A stretch of 22,782 bases of DNA from Actinomycetota bacterium (GTDB taxonomy: Bacteria > Actinomycetota > Acidimicrobiia > Acidimicrobiales > JAHWLA01), in NCBI GenBank assembly GCA_019347595.1, contig JAHWLA010000013.1, positions 1 through 22,782 on the forward strand, written 5' to 3'. The translations under genes were made by a program, and so were the position numbers. Numbering within the stretch: the first letter of the stretch is position 1; each line of letters starts with the position of its first letter. The notes under the pieces are model-generated. The model was given only the letters and a program-made list of their open reading frames with translations. It was not told where the DNA came from and made no database searches. Shown piece after piece: positions 15,190 to 22,298 of this stretch.

Positions 15190-15668
15190 CCCTGGAGCGG
15201 CTGTGGGCCGGCTGGCGGGGCGAGTACGTGGCCGGCATCGCCGAGGCGCCGCCCGGCTGTGTGCTGTGCCGGGTGCTCGACGACGGCGGCCAGGTGGTGT
15301 GGCGCGACGACCGCACGGCCGTGGTGCTCAACGCCTTCCCGTACACGTCGGGGCACCTGCTCGTCATGCCGCTGGCGCATGTGGCCGAGCCCGAGGACCT
15401 GTCGGCCGACGACGGCTCGGCGCTGTGGGCGTCGGTCACCCGCTCGGTGGCCGCGCTGCGGCGGGCCTACCGGCCCGACGGCCTCAACATGGGGGCCAAC
15501 CTCGGGCGGTCGGCGGGGGCCGGTGTGCCCGGCCACTTCCACGTGCACGTCATGCCGCGGTGGGACGGCGACACCAACTTCATGACGACGGTCGCCGAAA
15601 CCCGCGTCCTGCCCGAGGCGCTGCCGACGACGTTGGCGAAGGTGCGGGCCGCGTGGGACGCCACCTAG
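15186..15668 (+). CDS. HIT-family protein, likely Ap4A phosphorylase/hydrolase type
   Basis: The product is 160 aa. The histidine triad HFHVHV (His117, His119, His121) is intact, and an N-terminal CVLC (Cys25, Cys28) is a likely zinc-site half, as in the actinobacterial group that includes M. tuberculosis Rv2613c, a diadenosine tetraphosphate phosphorylase. Such enzymes degrade Ap4A, which aminoacyl-tRNA synthetases make as a by-product, so coupling to thrS makes biochemical sense. The start overlaps the thrS stop by 4 nt (ATGA). Whether it acts by phosphorolysis or hydrolysis cannot be settled from the sequence. Confidence 0.92.
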   Translation: MTLERLWAGWRGEYVAGIAEAPPGCVLCRVLDDGGQVVWRDDRTAVVLNAFPYTSGHLLVMPLAHVAEPEDLSADDGSALWASVTRSVAALRRAYRPDGLNMGANLGRSAGAGVPGHFHVHVMPRWDGDTNFMTTVAETRVLPEALPTTLAKVRAAWDAT

Positions 15669-15679
15669 CGTCGGCGCCG

Positions 15680-16189
15680 ATGGCCCCCGACAGCCCCGAC
15701 CAGCCCGACGAGTACCGCGACGAGCTGCCCACCGACCTCGACGTCACGGGGTACGTGGGGCCGTACCAGTTCCCCGATAACAGCCGCCGCCGCATCCCCG
15801 GGGTGATGTACCTCGTCGTCGCCGCGGGCTGCCTGGCCGTGTGGTTGGCCTACGGCGACGGCGGCGTGCTCGTCAACGACGGCTTCCTGCTGGCCGCGGT
15901 GGGGCTGGCGCTCGTCGGGCTCTACAACATCGCCGCCGGATGGCGGTTGGCGGCCCGGGAGACCGACGCGTTGGCGGCGGCCGCCCGCACCGTGGGGTTC
16001 GCGGTCGGGCACGCCTCGGCGCAGTTGAGCTGGCGCGGGCTGCGCAGCCGGCCCACGTGGCGCATCCTGCTGTACTCGGCCGACGAGCCGCCCACCAAGC
16101 GGGGGCTGGTGCTGGTCGACGGGGTGGACACCTCGGTGGTCGCCCACTTCGTCGAGGACAACCCCGAGGACTGGTCGGAGTACGACTGA
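15680..16189 (+). CDS. Two-TM membrane protein of unknown function
   Basis: The product is 169 aa. An acidic N-terminus (about 1-38, rich in Asp, Pro and Tyr) precedes two hydrophobic segments (about 40-60 and 66-88). After them comes a soluble C-terminal domain of about 80 residues (QLSWRGLRSRPTWRILLYSADEPPTKRGLVLVDG...) that ends in an acidic DNPEDWSEYD. I do not recognise a characterised family. It begins 11 nt after the HIT gene and is probably in the thrS operon. In mycobacteria the gene after the HIT gene is a phosphatidylinositol-phosphate synthase; this protein is not one, as it lacks the CDP-alcohol phosphotransferase motif. The ATG has no obvious ribosome-binding site, which fits translation by read-on from the HIT gene. 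Confidence 0.8.
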   Translation: MAPDSPDQPDEYRDELPTDLDVTGYVGPYQFPDNSRRRIPGVMYLVVAAGCLAVWLAYGDGGVLVNDGFLLAAVGLALVGLYNIAAGWRLAARETDALAAAARTVGFAVGHASAQLSWRGLRSRPTWRILLYSADEPPTKRGLVLVDGVDTSVVAHFVEDNPEDWSEYD

Positions 16190-16287
16190 CGCACCCGACG
16201 TCCCGCGTCCGCAAGCCACCGAATGGGACGACGGACGGCATAGGCAAGAAAGGCCCGCGCCCCAGCCGAGGCGCCGTCGCTGTGGGC

Positions 16288-16293
16288 TAAGCT
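16288..16293 (+). promoter_or_regulatory. Possible leaderless -10 element for vapBC
   Basis: TAAGCT (TANNNT) ends 6 nt before the ATG at 16300 and no ribosome-binding site lies between. The 110-bp gap upstream otherwise holds nothing I can name. An autoregulatory operator would be expected here for this family, but no clear palindrome is seen. Confidence 0.4.
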
Positions 16294-16299
16294 GAGCAC

Positions 16300-16539
16300 A
16301 TGCGTCTGCACATTGCGTTGGATGACGACCTCGTGGCCGACCTCGACCGGCGGGTCGGGCCTCGGCGGCGAAGCGCGTTCATCGCAGAGCTCATTCGGCG
16401 CGGGCTTGAGGACGAACGGCGATGGGACGACATCGAGGCGGCCCTCGGCGCCATCGCCGACAGCGGGCACGAATGGGATGACGACCCGGCGAAGTGGGTT
16501 CGAGAACAGCGCCACGGCGACGCTCGCCGCGCGGGCTGA
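16300..16539 (+). CDS. Ribbon-helix-helix antitoxin (VapB-like)
   Basis: The product is 79 aa. Residues 1-45 look like a ribbon-helix-helix DNA-binding domain: a short strand (RLHIALDDD) followed by helices with RRSAFIAELIRRGLEDE. The C-terminal part, rich in Asp, Trp and Arg, would wrap the toxin. It precedes a PIN-domain gene by 8 nt on the same strand, the classic order of an antitoxin before its toxin. Antitoxins of this type usually repress their own operon. The symbol vapB is not given as certain because family-level assignment needs a profile search. Confidence 0.85.
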   Translation: MRLHIALDDDLVADLDRRVGPRRRSAFIAELIRRGLEDERRWDDIEAALGAIADSGHEWDDDPAKWVREQRHGDARRAG

Positions 16540-16547
16540 CGCGAGCC

Positions 16548-16940
16548 GTGAGCCGGCTCCTGCTCGACTCGACTGTCCTCATCGACGCCCTCCGAGGTCG
16601 ACCTGCGGCGGCGAGAGTCGCAGCCCTGCGGCGCGCAGGCACTGAGCCGTGGGTGTGTGCGATCTCTGTCGAGGAGATCTGGCGCGGCCTGCGCCCGTCG
16701 GAACATCGCATCGTTCGCCGGCTGTTCAGCGGTCTTCGTGTCGCCCCCCTTGGTGTCCCGGACGGGACGCGGGCGGGCACGTGGCGCCGCCAGTTCGCCG
16801 AGCGGGGCGTGACGCTGCATCAAGCCGACTGTCTCATTGCCGCCGCGACGGTCGGTATCGGGGCGGGCCTGGCCACTGCGAACGTCGACGACTTCCCGAT
16901 GCCGGAGCTCACAGTCGAGCACTGGCCGTCCGGCCGGTGA
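16548..16940 (+). CDS. PIN-domain ribonuclease toxin (VapC-like)
   Basis: The product is 130 aa, the standard VapC length. The acidic metal-binding set of a PIN nuclease is present: Asp7 in LLLDSTVLID, Glu43 in SVEEIWRG, Asp94 in QADCLIAA, and Asp114/Asp115 in TANVDDF. It should cut RNA with Mg2+, held in check by the adjacent antitoxin. GTG 16548 is chosen because the PIN fold begins three residues later; an upstream in-frame ATG at 16494 would add 18 residues that do not look like PIN sequence and would overlap the antitoxin gene. The site looks intact, so an active toxin is likely. Confidence 0.87.
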   Translation: MSRLLLDSTVLIDALRGRPAAARVAALRRAGTEPWVCAISVEEIWRGLRPSEHRIVRRLFSGLRVAPLGVPDGTRAGTWRRQFAERGVTLHQADCLIAAATVGIGAGLATANVDDFPMPELTVEHWPSGR

Positions 16941-17041
16941 CACAGGCGGGCGGTGCCTTCGTGATTGCTCCGCGCCGCCGACTGGTCGTTGTCCTGCCTC
17001 GAGGAGCGTCGAACGCCCTCTGATCCGATGTCCAGTGCCGT

Positions 17042-17079
17042 CCGCACTCCATCGGTGACCTACGTTCTCGGGAGTGCGG
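17042..17079. terminator. Possible stem-loop at the 3' end of egtE
   Basis: CCGCACTCC (17042-17050) and GGAGTGCGG (17071-17079) are exact reverse complements around a 20-nt loop. The stem spans the egtE stop codon at 17060-17062, and no T-run follows on the minus strand. It lies between the convergent vapC and egtE ends, where a terminator is expected. The loop is long, so this is a weak call. Confidence 0.3.
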
Positions 17080-18136
17080 TGAGCAGGCGGTCGAGGTCGG
17101 CGTCGGTGGTGTACGTGTGGAAGGCGGCCCGCAGGACGGGCGCCTCCACGTCGAGCGCCCGCCCGACGGGGACCAAGGTGACGGCGACGCCTCCCTCGCG
17201 CAAGCGGGCGTGAACCTCGGCCGACTGGTGGTGGACGTGCCCGAACGTCACCATGCCGGTGGGCTCGTCCACCGGCTCGCCGACCCACCAACCGGCGTCA
17301 ACCAGTCGCCGCCGCGCCGCCACCCCCAGCGCCGCAGCATGCCGCGCCACGACCGCAGGCCCCGTCTCGTGCAGCTCCCGCAAGGCATGGGCCAGCCCGA
17401 CCCGGCCTGCGATGGTGCCCTCCCACTGGTGGAAGCGGGCGGCGCCGGGGGCGAACCGGGGCCGGTCGTCGTCCCACGCCGCGGTGTCGAGGTCGGGCGC
17501 CCGGGGTGTCAACCGCTCGGCCCACTCGTCGCTCACCGCCACGTAGCCGACGCCCCGCGGCCCCCGTAGCCACTTGCGCGAGGTGCCCACGAGCGCCGCC
17601 GCGCCGAGGCCGCCGACGTCGATGTGCCCGGCCGACTGGGCCACGTCCACGACGACCGGTGGGCCGACCGCGGCCACCTCCCGCACCGGCTGCACCACGC
17701 CCCGCTGGCTCATGACGTGCGACAGGATCACCAGGTCGACGCCGGCGACGGACTCGGGGACGATGCGCTGCTCGCCGTCGACGGGCAGCTCCACCACCTC
17801 AACCTCGCCCCTCGCGGCGGCCGCCTCCAGGAGCATCCGGGTGCTGCCGTACTCGGCCCGCACGACACCGACCCGCGCCCGCGGGCGGAGCGGCCAGGCG
17901 GCGAAGACGTCGGCCAGGGCGCGAGTTGCCCGTTCCGCGAGTGCCACCTGGTCCGGCCGCATGCCGAACAGCGCCGCCAGGTCGGCACGCAGCCTCGCCA
18001 GCACTCCATCGGCTTCGGCGTAGGCGATGCCGGGCCCGACCGCCGCTTCCCGCTCCATGTGGGCCACGGTGGCGGCCAGCGTCGCCGTCGACAGGCGGGC
18101 CGCCGACGCGCATTCGAGGTGGACGAGCTCGTTCAC
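17060..18136 (-). CDS. egtE: EgtE, PLP-dependent C-S lyase of ergothioneine biosynthesis
   Basis: The product is 358 aa, in the class V aminotransferase/cysteine desulfurase fold. EgtE removes pyruvate and ammonia from hercynylcysteine sulfoxide to give ergothioneine. The PLP-binding features are visible: Asp164 and Gln167 in VVDVAQSAGHID, and the Schiff-base lysine Lys188 in TSRKWLRGPRG. Sequence alone does not separate EgtE from related desulfurases; its place as the last gene of a full egt operon decides the call. The start GTG 18136 overlaps the egtD stop as GTGA. A frame open further upstream is only a shadow of egtD. Confidence 0.9.
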   Translation of the reverse strand: MNELVHLECASAARLSTATLAATVAHMEREAAVGPGIAYAEADGVLARLRADLAALFGMRPDQVALAERATRALADVFAAWPLRPRARVGVVRAEYGSTRMLLEAAAARGEVEVVELPVDGEQRIVPESVAGVDLVILSHVMSQRGVVQPVREVAAVGPPVVVDVAQSAGHIDVGGLGAAALVGTSRKWLRGPRGVGYVAVSDEWAERLTPRAPDLDTAAWDDDRPRFAPGAARFHQWEGTIAGRVGLAHALRELHETGPAVVARHAAALGVAARRRLVDAGWWVGEPVDEPTGMVTFGHVHHQSAEVHARLREGGVAVTLVPVGRALDVEAPVLRAAFHTYTTDADLDRLLTALPRT

Positions 18137-19083
18137 GAAAGAAACGAGAGCGACAGGGCGAAGTCGCCTGCCGCGTCGGTCCACCAGTGCCGCAGCTCGA
18201 AGCCCGCGGCCGCCAGCTCGCTCTCGACGCGAGGCCGGGTGAACTTGGCGCTGACCTCCGTCCGCATCTCCTCGCCCTGGTCGAACCGCACGTCGAGACC
18301 GAGTGCTGCCACGCGTACCGACTGCGCACTCGTCGACCGCAGCCGCATTTCCATCCACTGCTCGTCGTCGTCCCACACCGCCACGTGGTCGAAGCGGGCG
18401 GGCACGAAGTCGGCGTCGAGCTCGCGGTTCAGCACCAGCAGCACGTTGCGGTTGAACTCCGCGGTCACCCCGGCGGCGTCGTCGTACGCCGCGACCAGAC
18501 GCGGCCGGTCCTTCACCAGGTCGGTGCCGAGCAGCAGGCCGTCGCCCGCGTCCATCCCGCCCGCCACCTCGGCCAGGAACTTGCCCCGCTCGCCGGGAAA
18601 CAGGTTGCCGATGGTCCCGCCCAGGAACGCCACCAGGCGGCGGCCGCCCTGCGGCAGCAAGGAAAGATGGCGCTCGAAGTCGCCTACCACGCCGTGCACC
18701 GCCACCCCGGGGTAGTGGCGCTCGATGGCCTCGCCCGCCGATCGCAACGTCGCCTCGCTCACGTCGAACGGCACGAACCGTCGTACCGGCAAGGCGTCGA
18801 GGAGCAGGCGCGTCTTGGTCGACGTCCCCGATCCCAATTCCACCAGGGTGTCGGCGGGCAGCGCGGCGGCGATGTCGCCGGCTCGCACCTCGAGGATCTC
18901 GCGCTCGCGTCGGGTCGGGTAGTACTCGGCCAGACGGGTGATTTCGTCGAAGAGCTGCGAGCCCCGTTCGTCGTAGAACCACTTGGGCGGCAGCCACTTG
19001 GGGGTGCTCGTGAGCCCCCGCCGGGCATCGGCCCGCAACGCGGACGCGACGTCGTCGGGGCCGAGGTGGACGTCGACTGTCAT
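18133..19083 (-). CDS. egtD: EgtD, histidine Nα-methyltransferase
   Basis: The product is 316 aa, close to the mycobacterial length of 321. EgtD adds three methyl groups from S-adenosylmethionine to histidine, giving hercynine, the first committed step. The SAM-binding loop is ELGSGTSTK (82-90). Tyr54-Tyr55 in AEYYPTRRE and Asn160 in GGTIGN match the histidine-binding Tyr and Asn regions known from the M. smegmatis enzyme. The PKWFYDERGSQLFDEIT segment near the N-terminus is a strong family marker. The start overlaps the egtC stop by 4 nt (ATGA) and the stop overlaps the egtE start. Confidence 0.96.
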   Translation of the reverse strand: MTVDVHLGPDDVASALRADARRGLTSTPKWLPPKWFYDERGSQLFDEITRLAEYYPTRREREILEVRAGDIAAALPADTLVELGSGTSTKTRLLLDALPVRRFVPFDVSEATLRSAGEAIERHYPGVAVHGVVGDFERHLSLLPQGGRRLVAFLGGTIGNLFPGERGKFLAEVAGGMDAGDGLLLGTDLVKDRPRLVAAYDDAAGVTAEFNRNVLLVLNRELDADFVPARFDHVAVWDDDEQWMEMRLRSTSAQSVRVAALGLDVRFDQGEEMRTEVSAKFTRPRVESELAAAGFELRHWWTDAAGDFALSLSFLS

Positions 19084-19829
19084 GCGGTCCGCTCGCGTAC
19101 CGACAGCCCGCCGACGGTTGCCTCCACCACGCGGTTGTCGTCGATGCGCTCCCAGCCGTCGTCGCTGTCGTCGTGGGGCTCGGAGACGATCAGCAGGGAG
19201 TCCTGGCTTTGCCGCACGAACAGGGAGTTCCCGAACGTGGTGGCCGCCACTCGCACGCCGTCCGACAGCAGGAGGTTGAGCCGTGCGGTGGTGTGCGCGC
19301 ACACGGTCGTCACCACGTCGTCGAGGGCGTCGCCCGGCGAGGCCCCGTCGGCGAGCCGGTCGAGCACCATGGCGAAGAGGACCTCGGAGTCGGTCGCTCC
19401 CTCGATGACGCCGAGGTGGGCGTCGGACACCTCCCGGCGCAGCGCCACGCCGACGCCCTCGAGAAAGCGTTCGACGGTGCCGTTGTGCGAGAACAGCCAC
19501 GGGCCGTAGGTGAACGGGGCGTTGCCGCTGTCCTCCACGGGAAGCCCGGGGCTCGCCGCCCGGACGGCGGCGACCACGGCGCCGGACGCGATCAACCCGG
19601 CGATGGAGGGGAACGACCGGTCCGCCCACATCGGCCGGGCGGTGCGGTAGCGGGCGGGCTCGTCGCGGAGGGAACGGTCGTACCAGCCGACCCCGAAGCC
19701 GTCGGCGTTGAGGCACGTCGTGCCTTGGTGGCGCGCCTCCCACGACTGGCGGAGCAGCGAGCGGGGCGGTGCCAGCACCAGGGAGTGCAGCGTCACGGGC
19801 GGGCCGAGGTAGGCCAGGTGGCGGCACAC
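19080..19829 (-). CDS. egtC: EgtC, γ-glutamyl hercynylcysteine sulfoxide hydrolase
   Basis: The product is 249 aa, a class II (Ntn-type) glutamine amidotransferase-like hydrolase that removes glutamate from the sulfoxide intermediate. The start decides the function: GTG 19829 puts Cys at residue 2 (MCRHLAYLG), which becomes the N-terminal nucleophile after Met removal. Other family parts include LNADGFGVGWYD and LFSHNGTVERF. It begins 1 nt after the egtB stop (TGA-C-GTG) and ends in a 4-nt overlap with egtD. An open frame upstream of the GTG is noise and would bury the catalytic Cys. Confidence 0.95.
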   Translation of the reverse strand: MCRHLAYLGPPVTLHSLVLAPPRSLLRQSWEARHQGTTCLNADGFGVGWYDRSLRDEPARYRTARPMWADRSFPSIAGLIASGAVVAAVRAASPGLPVEDSGNAPFTYGPWLFSHNGTVERFLEGVGVALRREVSDAHLGVIEGATDSEVLFAMVLDRLADGASPGDALDDVVTTVCAHTTARLNLLLSDGVRVAATTFGNSLFVRQSQDSLLIVSEPHDDSDDGWERIDDNRVVEATVGGLSVRERTA

Positions 19830-19830
19830 G

Positions 19831-21099
19831 TCAGCCGTCCCGGGCGCAGCGGAAGCCGGCGAAGATCTGGCGGCGGACGGGGTAGTCCCAGTTGCGGAAC
19901 GTGGTCCGCACGGCAACGGCATCGGTGGCCCACGACCCGCCTCGCAGCACCTTGTACTCCGAGCCGAAGAACACCTCCGAGTACTCGCGGTACGGGAAGG
20001 CGCGGAAGCCCGGGTAGGGGACGAAGTCGGAGGCCGTCCACTCCCACACGTCACCCACCATGGCGAGACAGCCAGACGGACTCGCCCCGCTCGGATACGC
20101 ACCGGCGCCCGCGGGCTCGAAGTGGCGGCCGCCGAGGTTGGCGTGGGTCACAGTGGGTGGCGAGTCGCCCCACGGGTATCGGCGCTTGGCGCCCGCAGCG
20201 GCGTCCCACGAGGCCGCCTTCTCCCACTCGGCCTCGGTGGGCAGGCGCTTGCCGCGGTAGCGGGCGTAGGCGTCGCCCTCGTACCAGCAGACGTGCTGGA
20301 CGGGCTGGTCGGCGGGCAGCGGCTCTGTAAAGCCGAAGCGGAGCCGCCCCCAGCCCTCGCCGTCGCGCTGCCAGAACTGCGGCGCCACCAACCCCTCGGA
20401 CTGCCGCCATTTCCAGCCGTCGGGCGTCCACCATCGGGGGTCGTCGTAGCCGCCGTCGTCCACGAACTCGGCGTAGGCCGCGTTGGTGACCGGCGTGGTG
20501 TCGATGAAGAAGGCGGGCACGTCGACCACATGCGCCGGGCGCTCGTTGTCGTACGCCCACGGGTCGGTAGACGTGCCCATGACGAACGGCCCGCCCTCGA
20601 CGAGCACCTCGCCCGCCGGGGTGGCCCCCGAGGGGGAGCGGGGAGCGACGGGGCAGTACCCCGTCTCCATGAGCTGCAAGGTGGCGAGCATGGTCTCGTC
20701 GTGCTGGTGCTCGTGCTGGATCACCATGCCGTACAGCAACCCGTCGCCGAGGCGGTCGCCGGCGTGGTCGAGGACGTCGAGGACGCGGCTGCGTACTTCG
20801 GCGAGGTAGCGACGTGCGGCGGCAGGACCGAGCATCGGCAACGACGGCCGGTCGCCGCGGGGATGGCGGAAGGCGTCGTAGAGGTCGTCGGAACGGGCGC
20901 CGACACGGGGTGCGCCCACGCCGCCCAAGAGCCACTGGTCCTCGTAGTTGCCGACGTGGGCCAGGTCCCATACCAGCGGCGACATCAGGGGCGAGTGCTG
21001 GCGGACCAGCGCTTCGTCGTCCACCGGATCGACCAGAGCGAGCGACCGCGTGCGGGCATCCGCCAGCCCACGGGCGATGCGCCCGCGCGGGTCGCTCAC
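19831..21099 (-). CDS. egtB: EgtB, iron-dependent sulfoxide synthase of ergothioneine biosynthesis
   Basis: The product is 422 aa. It has an N-terminal DinB-like domain with iron ligands His48 (AHVGNYEDQW) and His129-x3-His133-x-Glu135 (HEHQHDE), and a C-terminal formylglycine-generating-enzyme-like domain (about 165-420) from VEGGPFVMG to AGFRCARDG. EgtB joins a cysteine thiol to the imidazole C2 of hercynine with O2. Asp405 and Arg409 in WDYPVRRQ fit the substrate-binding Asp/Arg pair described for the mycobacterial enzyme. The presence of egtA and egtC in the operon suggests γ-glutamylcysteine as the sulfur donor. The start GTG 21099 overlaps the egtA stop (GTGA). Confidence 0.96.
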   Translation of the reverse strand: MSDPRGRIARGLADARTRSLALVDPVDDEALVRQHSPLMSPLVWDLAHVGNYEDQWLLGGVGAPRVGARSDDLYDAFRHPRGDRPSLPMLGPAAARRYLAEVRSRVLDVLDHAGDRLGDGLLYGMVIQHEHQHDETMLATLQLMETGYCPVAPRSPSGATPAGEVLVEGGPFVMGTSTDPWAYDNERPAHVVDVPAFFIDTTPVTNAAYAEFVDDGGYDDPRWWTPDGWKWRQSEGLVAPQFWQRDGEGWGRLRFGFTEPLPADQPVQHVCWYEGDAYARYRGKRLPTEAEWEKAASWDAAAGAKRRYPWGDSPPTVTHANLGGRHFEPAGAGAYPSGASPSGCLAMVGDVWEWTASDFVPYPGFRAFPYREYSEVFFGSEYKVLRGGSWATDAVAVRTTFRNWDYPVRRQIFAGFRCARDG

Positions 21100-22235
21100 G
21101 GTACGAGTGCCTCGACGTCGTCGGCCGGGCACCGCCCGCGGGCGACGTAGCGCTCGACGTAGGCGTGGGCGGCGTCGGCGGTCACCGTGTCGACCCCCAG
21201 ACGAGGGAAGGCGTCGAGGGCCGCGGCAAAGCAGTCGCGGGCGGCTCGCTGCAACGCCGGGTGCGCCAAGCCGTGGCGAGCGGCCTCGGCCCACATGCCC
21301 CTCGTTGCCGTCGTGGCCGGCCCCACCGCGGTTGCCGCCGCAGGATCGTCGACGAGGGCAACGGTCACGGCCACGGCCACGCGCCACCACGGGTCGGGGA
21401 GCGAGTCGAGCATGCGCAACTCCAGCCAGCGCCGCGGCCGTACCGGCGGGAACAGCGTGGTGAGGTGGTAGGCGAGATCGTCTTCGTCGGGCCGGTGGCC
21501 TTCGTGGCCCTCCTCGATCCACCGGCGGAACGAGAAGCGCGAGAGCTGCGGCGCGTACCCGGCGTCGTCGCGCACGAGCATGACGGCGGCGTCGAGTACG
21601 TAGTCGGCCCAATCGCCCGCGTCGGCCGGAGCGGTGCGGGTGGGGTCGATCGCCCACCAGTTGGCCAGTCGGGCCGACCGCATGCCTGCGGCCGGGGAGT
21701 TGGCGAAGGCGGCGGCCAGTACCGGCCCGATGGCGTGCACCAAGCGCCAACGAGGCACCGCCTCGTCGCCGAGGTCGACGTTGACCTGGAGGGACGCCGT
21801 GCTGCACATCATCGTGCGGCCTGCGCTGCCGTCGTCGTCGAAGAAGCGCTCCATGGCGTCGTAGCGCGGGGAGCGCACGAGGCGGCGCGGGGGCCGCAAC
21901 GAATCGATCCCCATGCCGACGGTGTCGAGCCCTGCCGCCGCCGCCGTGGCGCGCACGACGCCCACGTCGGCCGCCATGCGCGTGACGGCCGACGCCACGT
22001 CGGCGCATGCCGGCCCGCTGAGTTCGAGCTGCCCGCCCGGCTCGAAGGTGAGGCGGCTGCCGCCGGGAAGTGCGGCGGGAACGACGGCCTGGACCCGTGC
22101 CGGATCGACGTAGGTCTCGGCGTTGCCCGTCTCGTAGACCAAGAGCTCGTACTCGATGCCGACGTGACGGCACCCGGTCGACGCGAAGCACTGCTCCGCG
22201 ACGAGCCGGCGGGCGGCGTCGACGGTCAGGCGCAT
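21096..22235 (-). CDS. egtA: EgtA, glutamate--cysteine ligase of ergothioneine biosynthesis
   Basis: The product is 379 aa, in the GCS2-like ligase family; it makes γ-glutamylcysteine, the sulfur donor for EgtB. Recognisable parts are HVGIEYELLVY near residue 25, RLTFEPGGQLELSGP, MMCSTASLQVNVDLG and WWRVAVAVTVALVDDP. ATG 22235 is chosen because the conserved domain starts soon after and a -10-like TACGGT lies 6 nt upstream on this strand. It is the first gene of the five-gene operon, and its stop overlaps the egtB start by 4 nt. A longer in-frame reading upstream would run through the divergent recQ-like gene and is rejected. Confidence 0.95.
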   Translation of the reverse strand: MRLTVDAARRLVAEQCFASTGCRHVGIEYELLVYETGNAETYVDPARVQAVVPAALPGGSRLTFEPGGQLELSGPACADVASAVTRMAADVGVVRATAAAAGLDTVGMGIDSLRPPRRLVRSPRYDAMERFFDDDGSAGRTMMCSTASLQVNVDLGDEAVPRWRLVHAIGPVLAAAFANSPAAGMRSARLANWWAIDPTRTAPADAGDWADYVLDAAVMLVRDDAGYAPQLSRFSFRRWIEEGHEGHRPDEDDLAYHLTTLFPPVRPRRWLELRMLDSLPDPWWRVAVAVTVALVDDPAAATAVGPATTATRGMWAEAARHGLAHPALQRAARDCFAAALDAFPRLGVDTVTADAAHAYVERYVARGRCPADDVEALVP

Positions 22236-22241
22236 GGAACG

Positions 22242-22247
22242 ACCGTA
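22242..22247 (-). promoter_or_regulatory. Possible leaderless -10 element for the egtABCDE operon
   Basis: On the minus strand TACGGT (TANNNT) ends 6 nt before the egtA ATG, with no ribosome-binding site between. It falls in the 63-bp divergent gap with the recQ-like gene. No clear operator is seen there. Confidence 0.4.
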
Positions 22248-22298
22248 ACCAACCGCGGCACCGTTTGCGGCAACACGAGGGCGGGCAACCACCTGCTC

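Noticed and set aside
19831..21099. Formylglycine-generating enzyme (sulfatase-modifying factor)
   Set aside because: The FGE-like domain is preceded by a DinB-like domain with the His-x3-His-x-Glu iron motif, and the gene sits between egtA and egtC, which together define EgtB.
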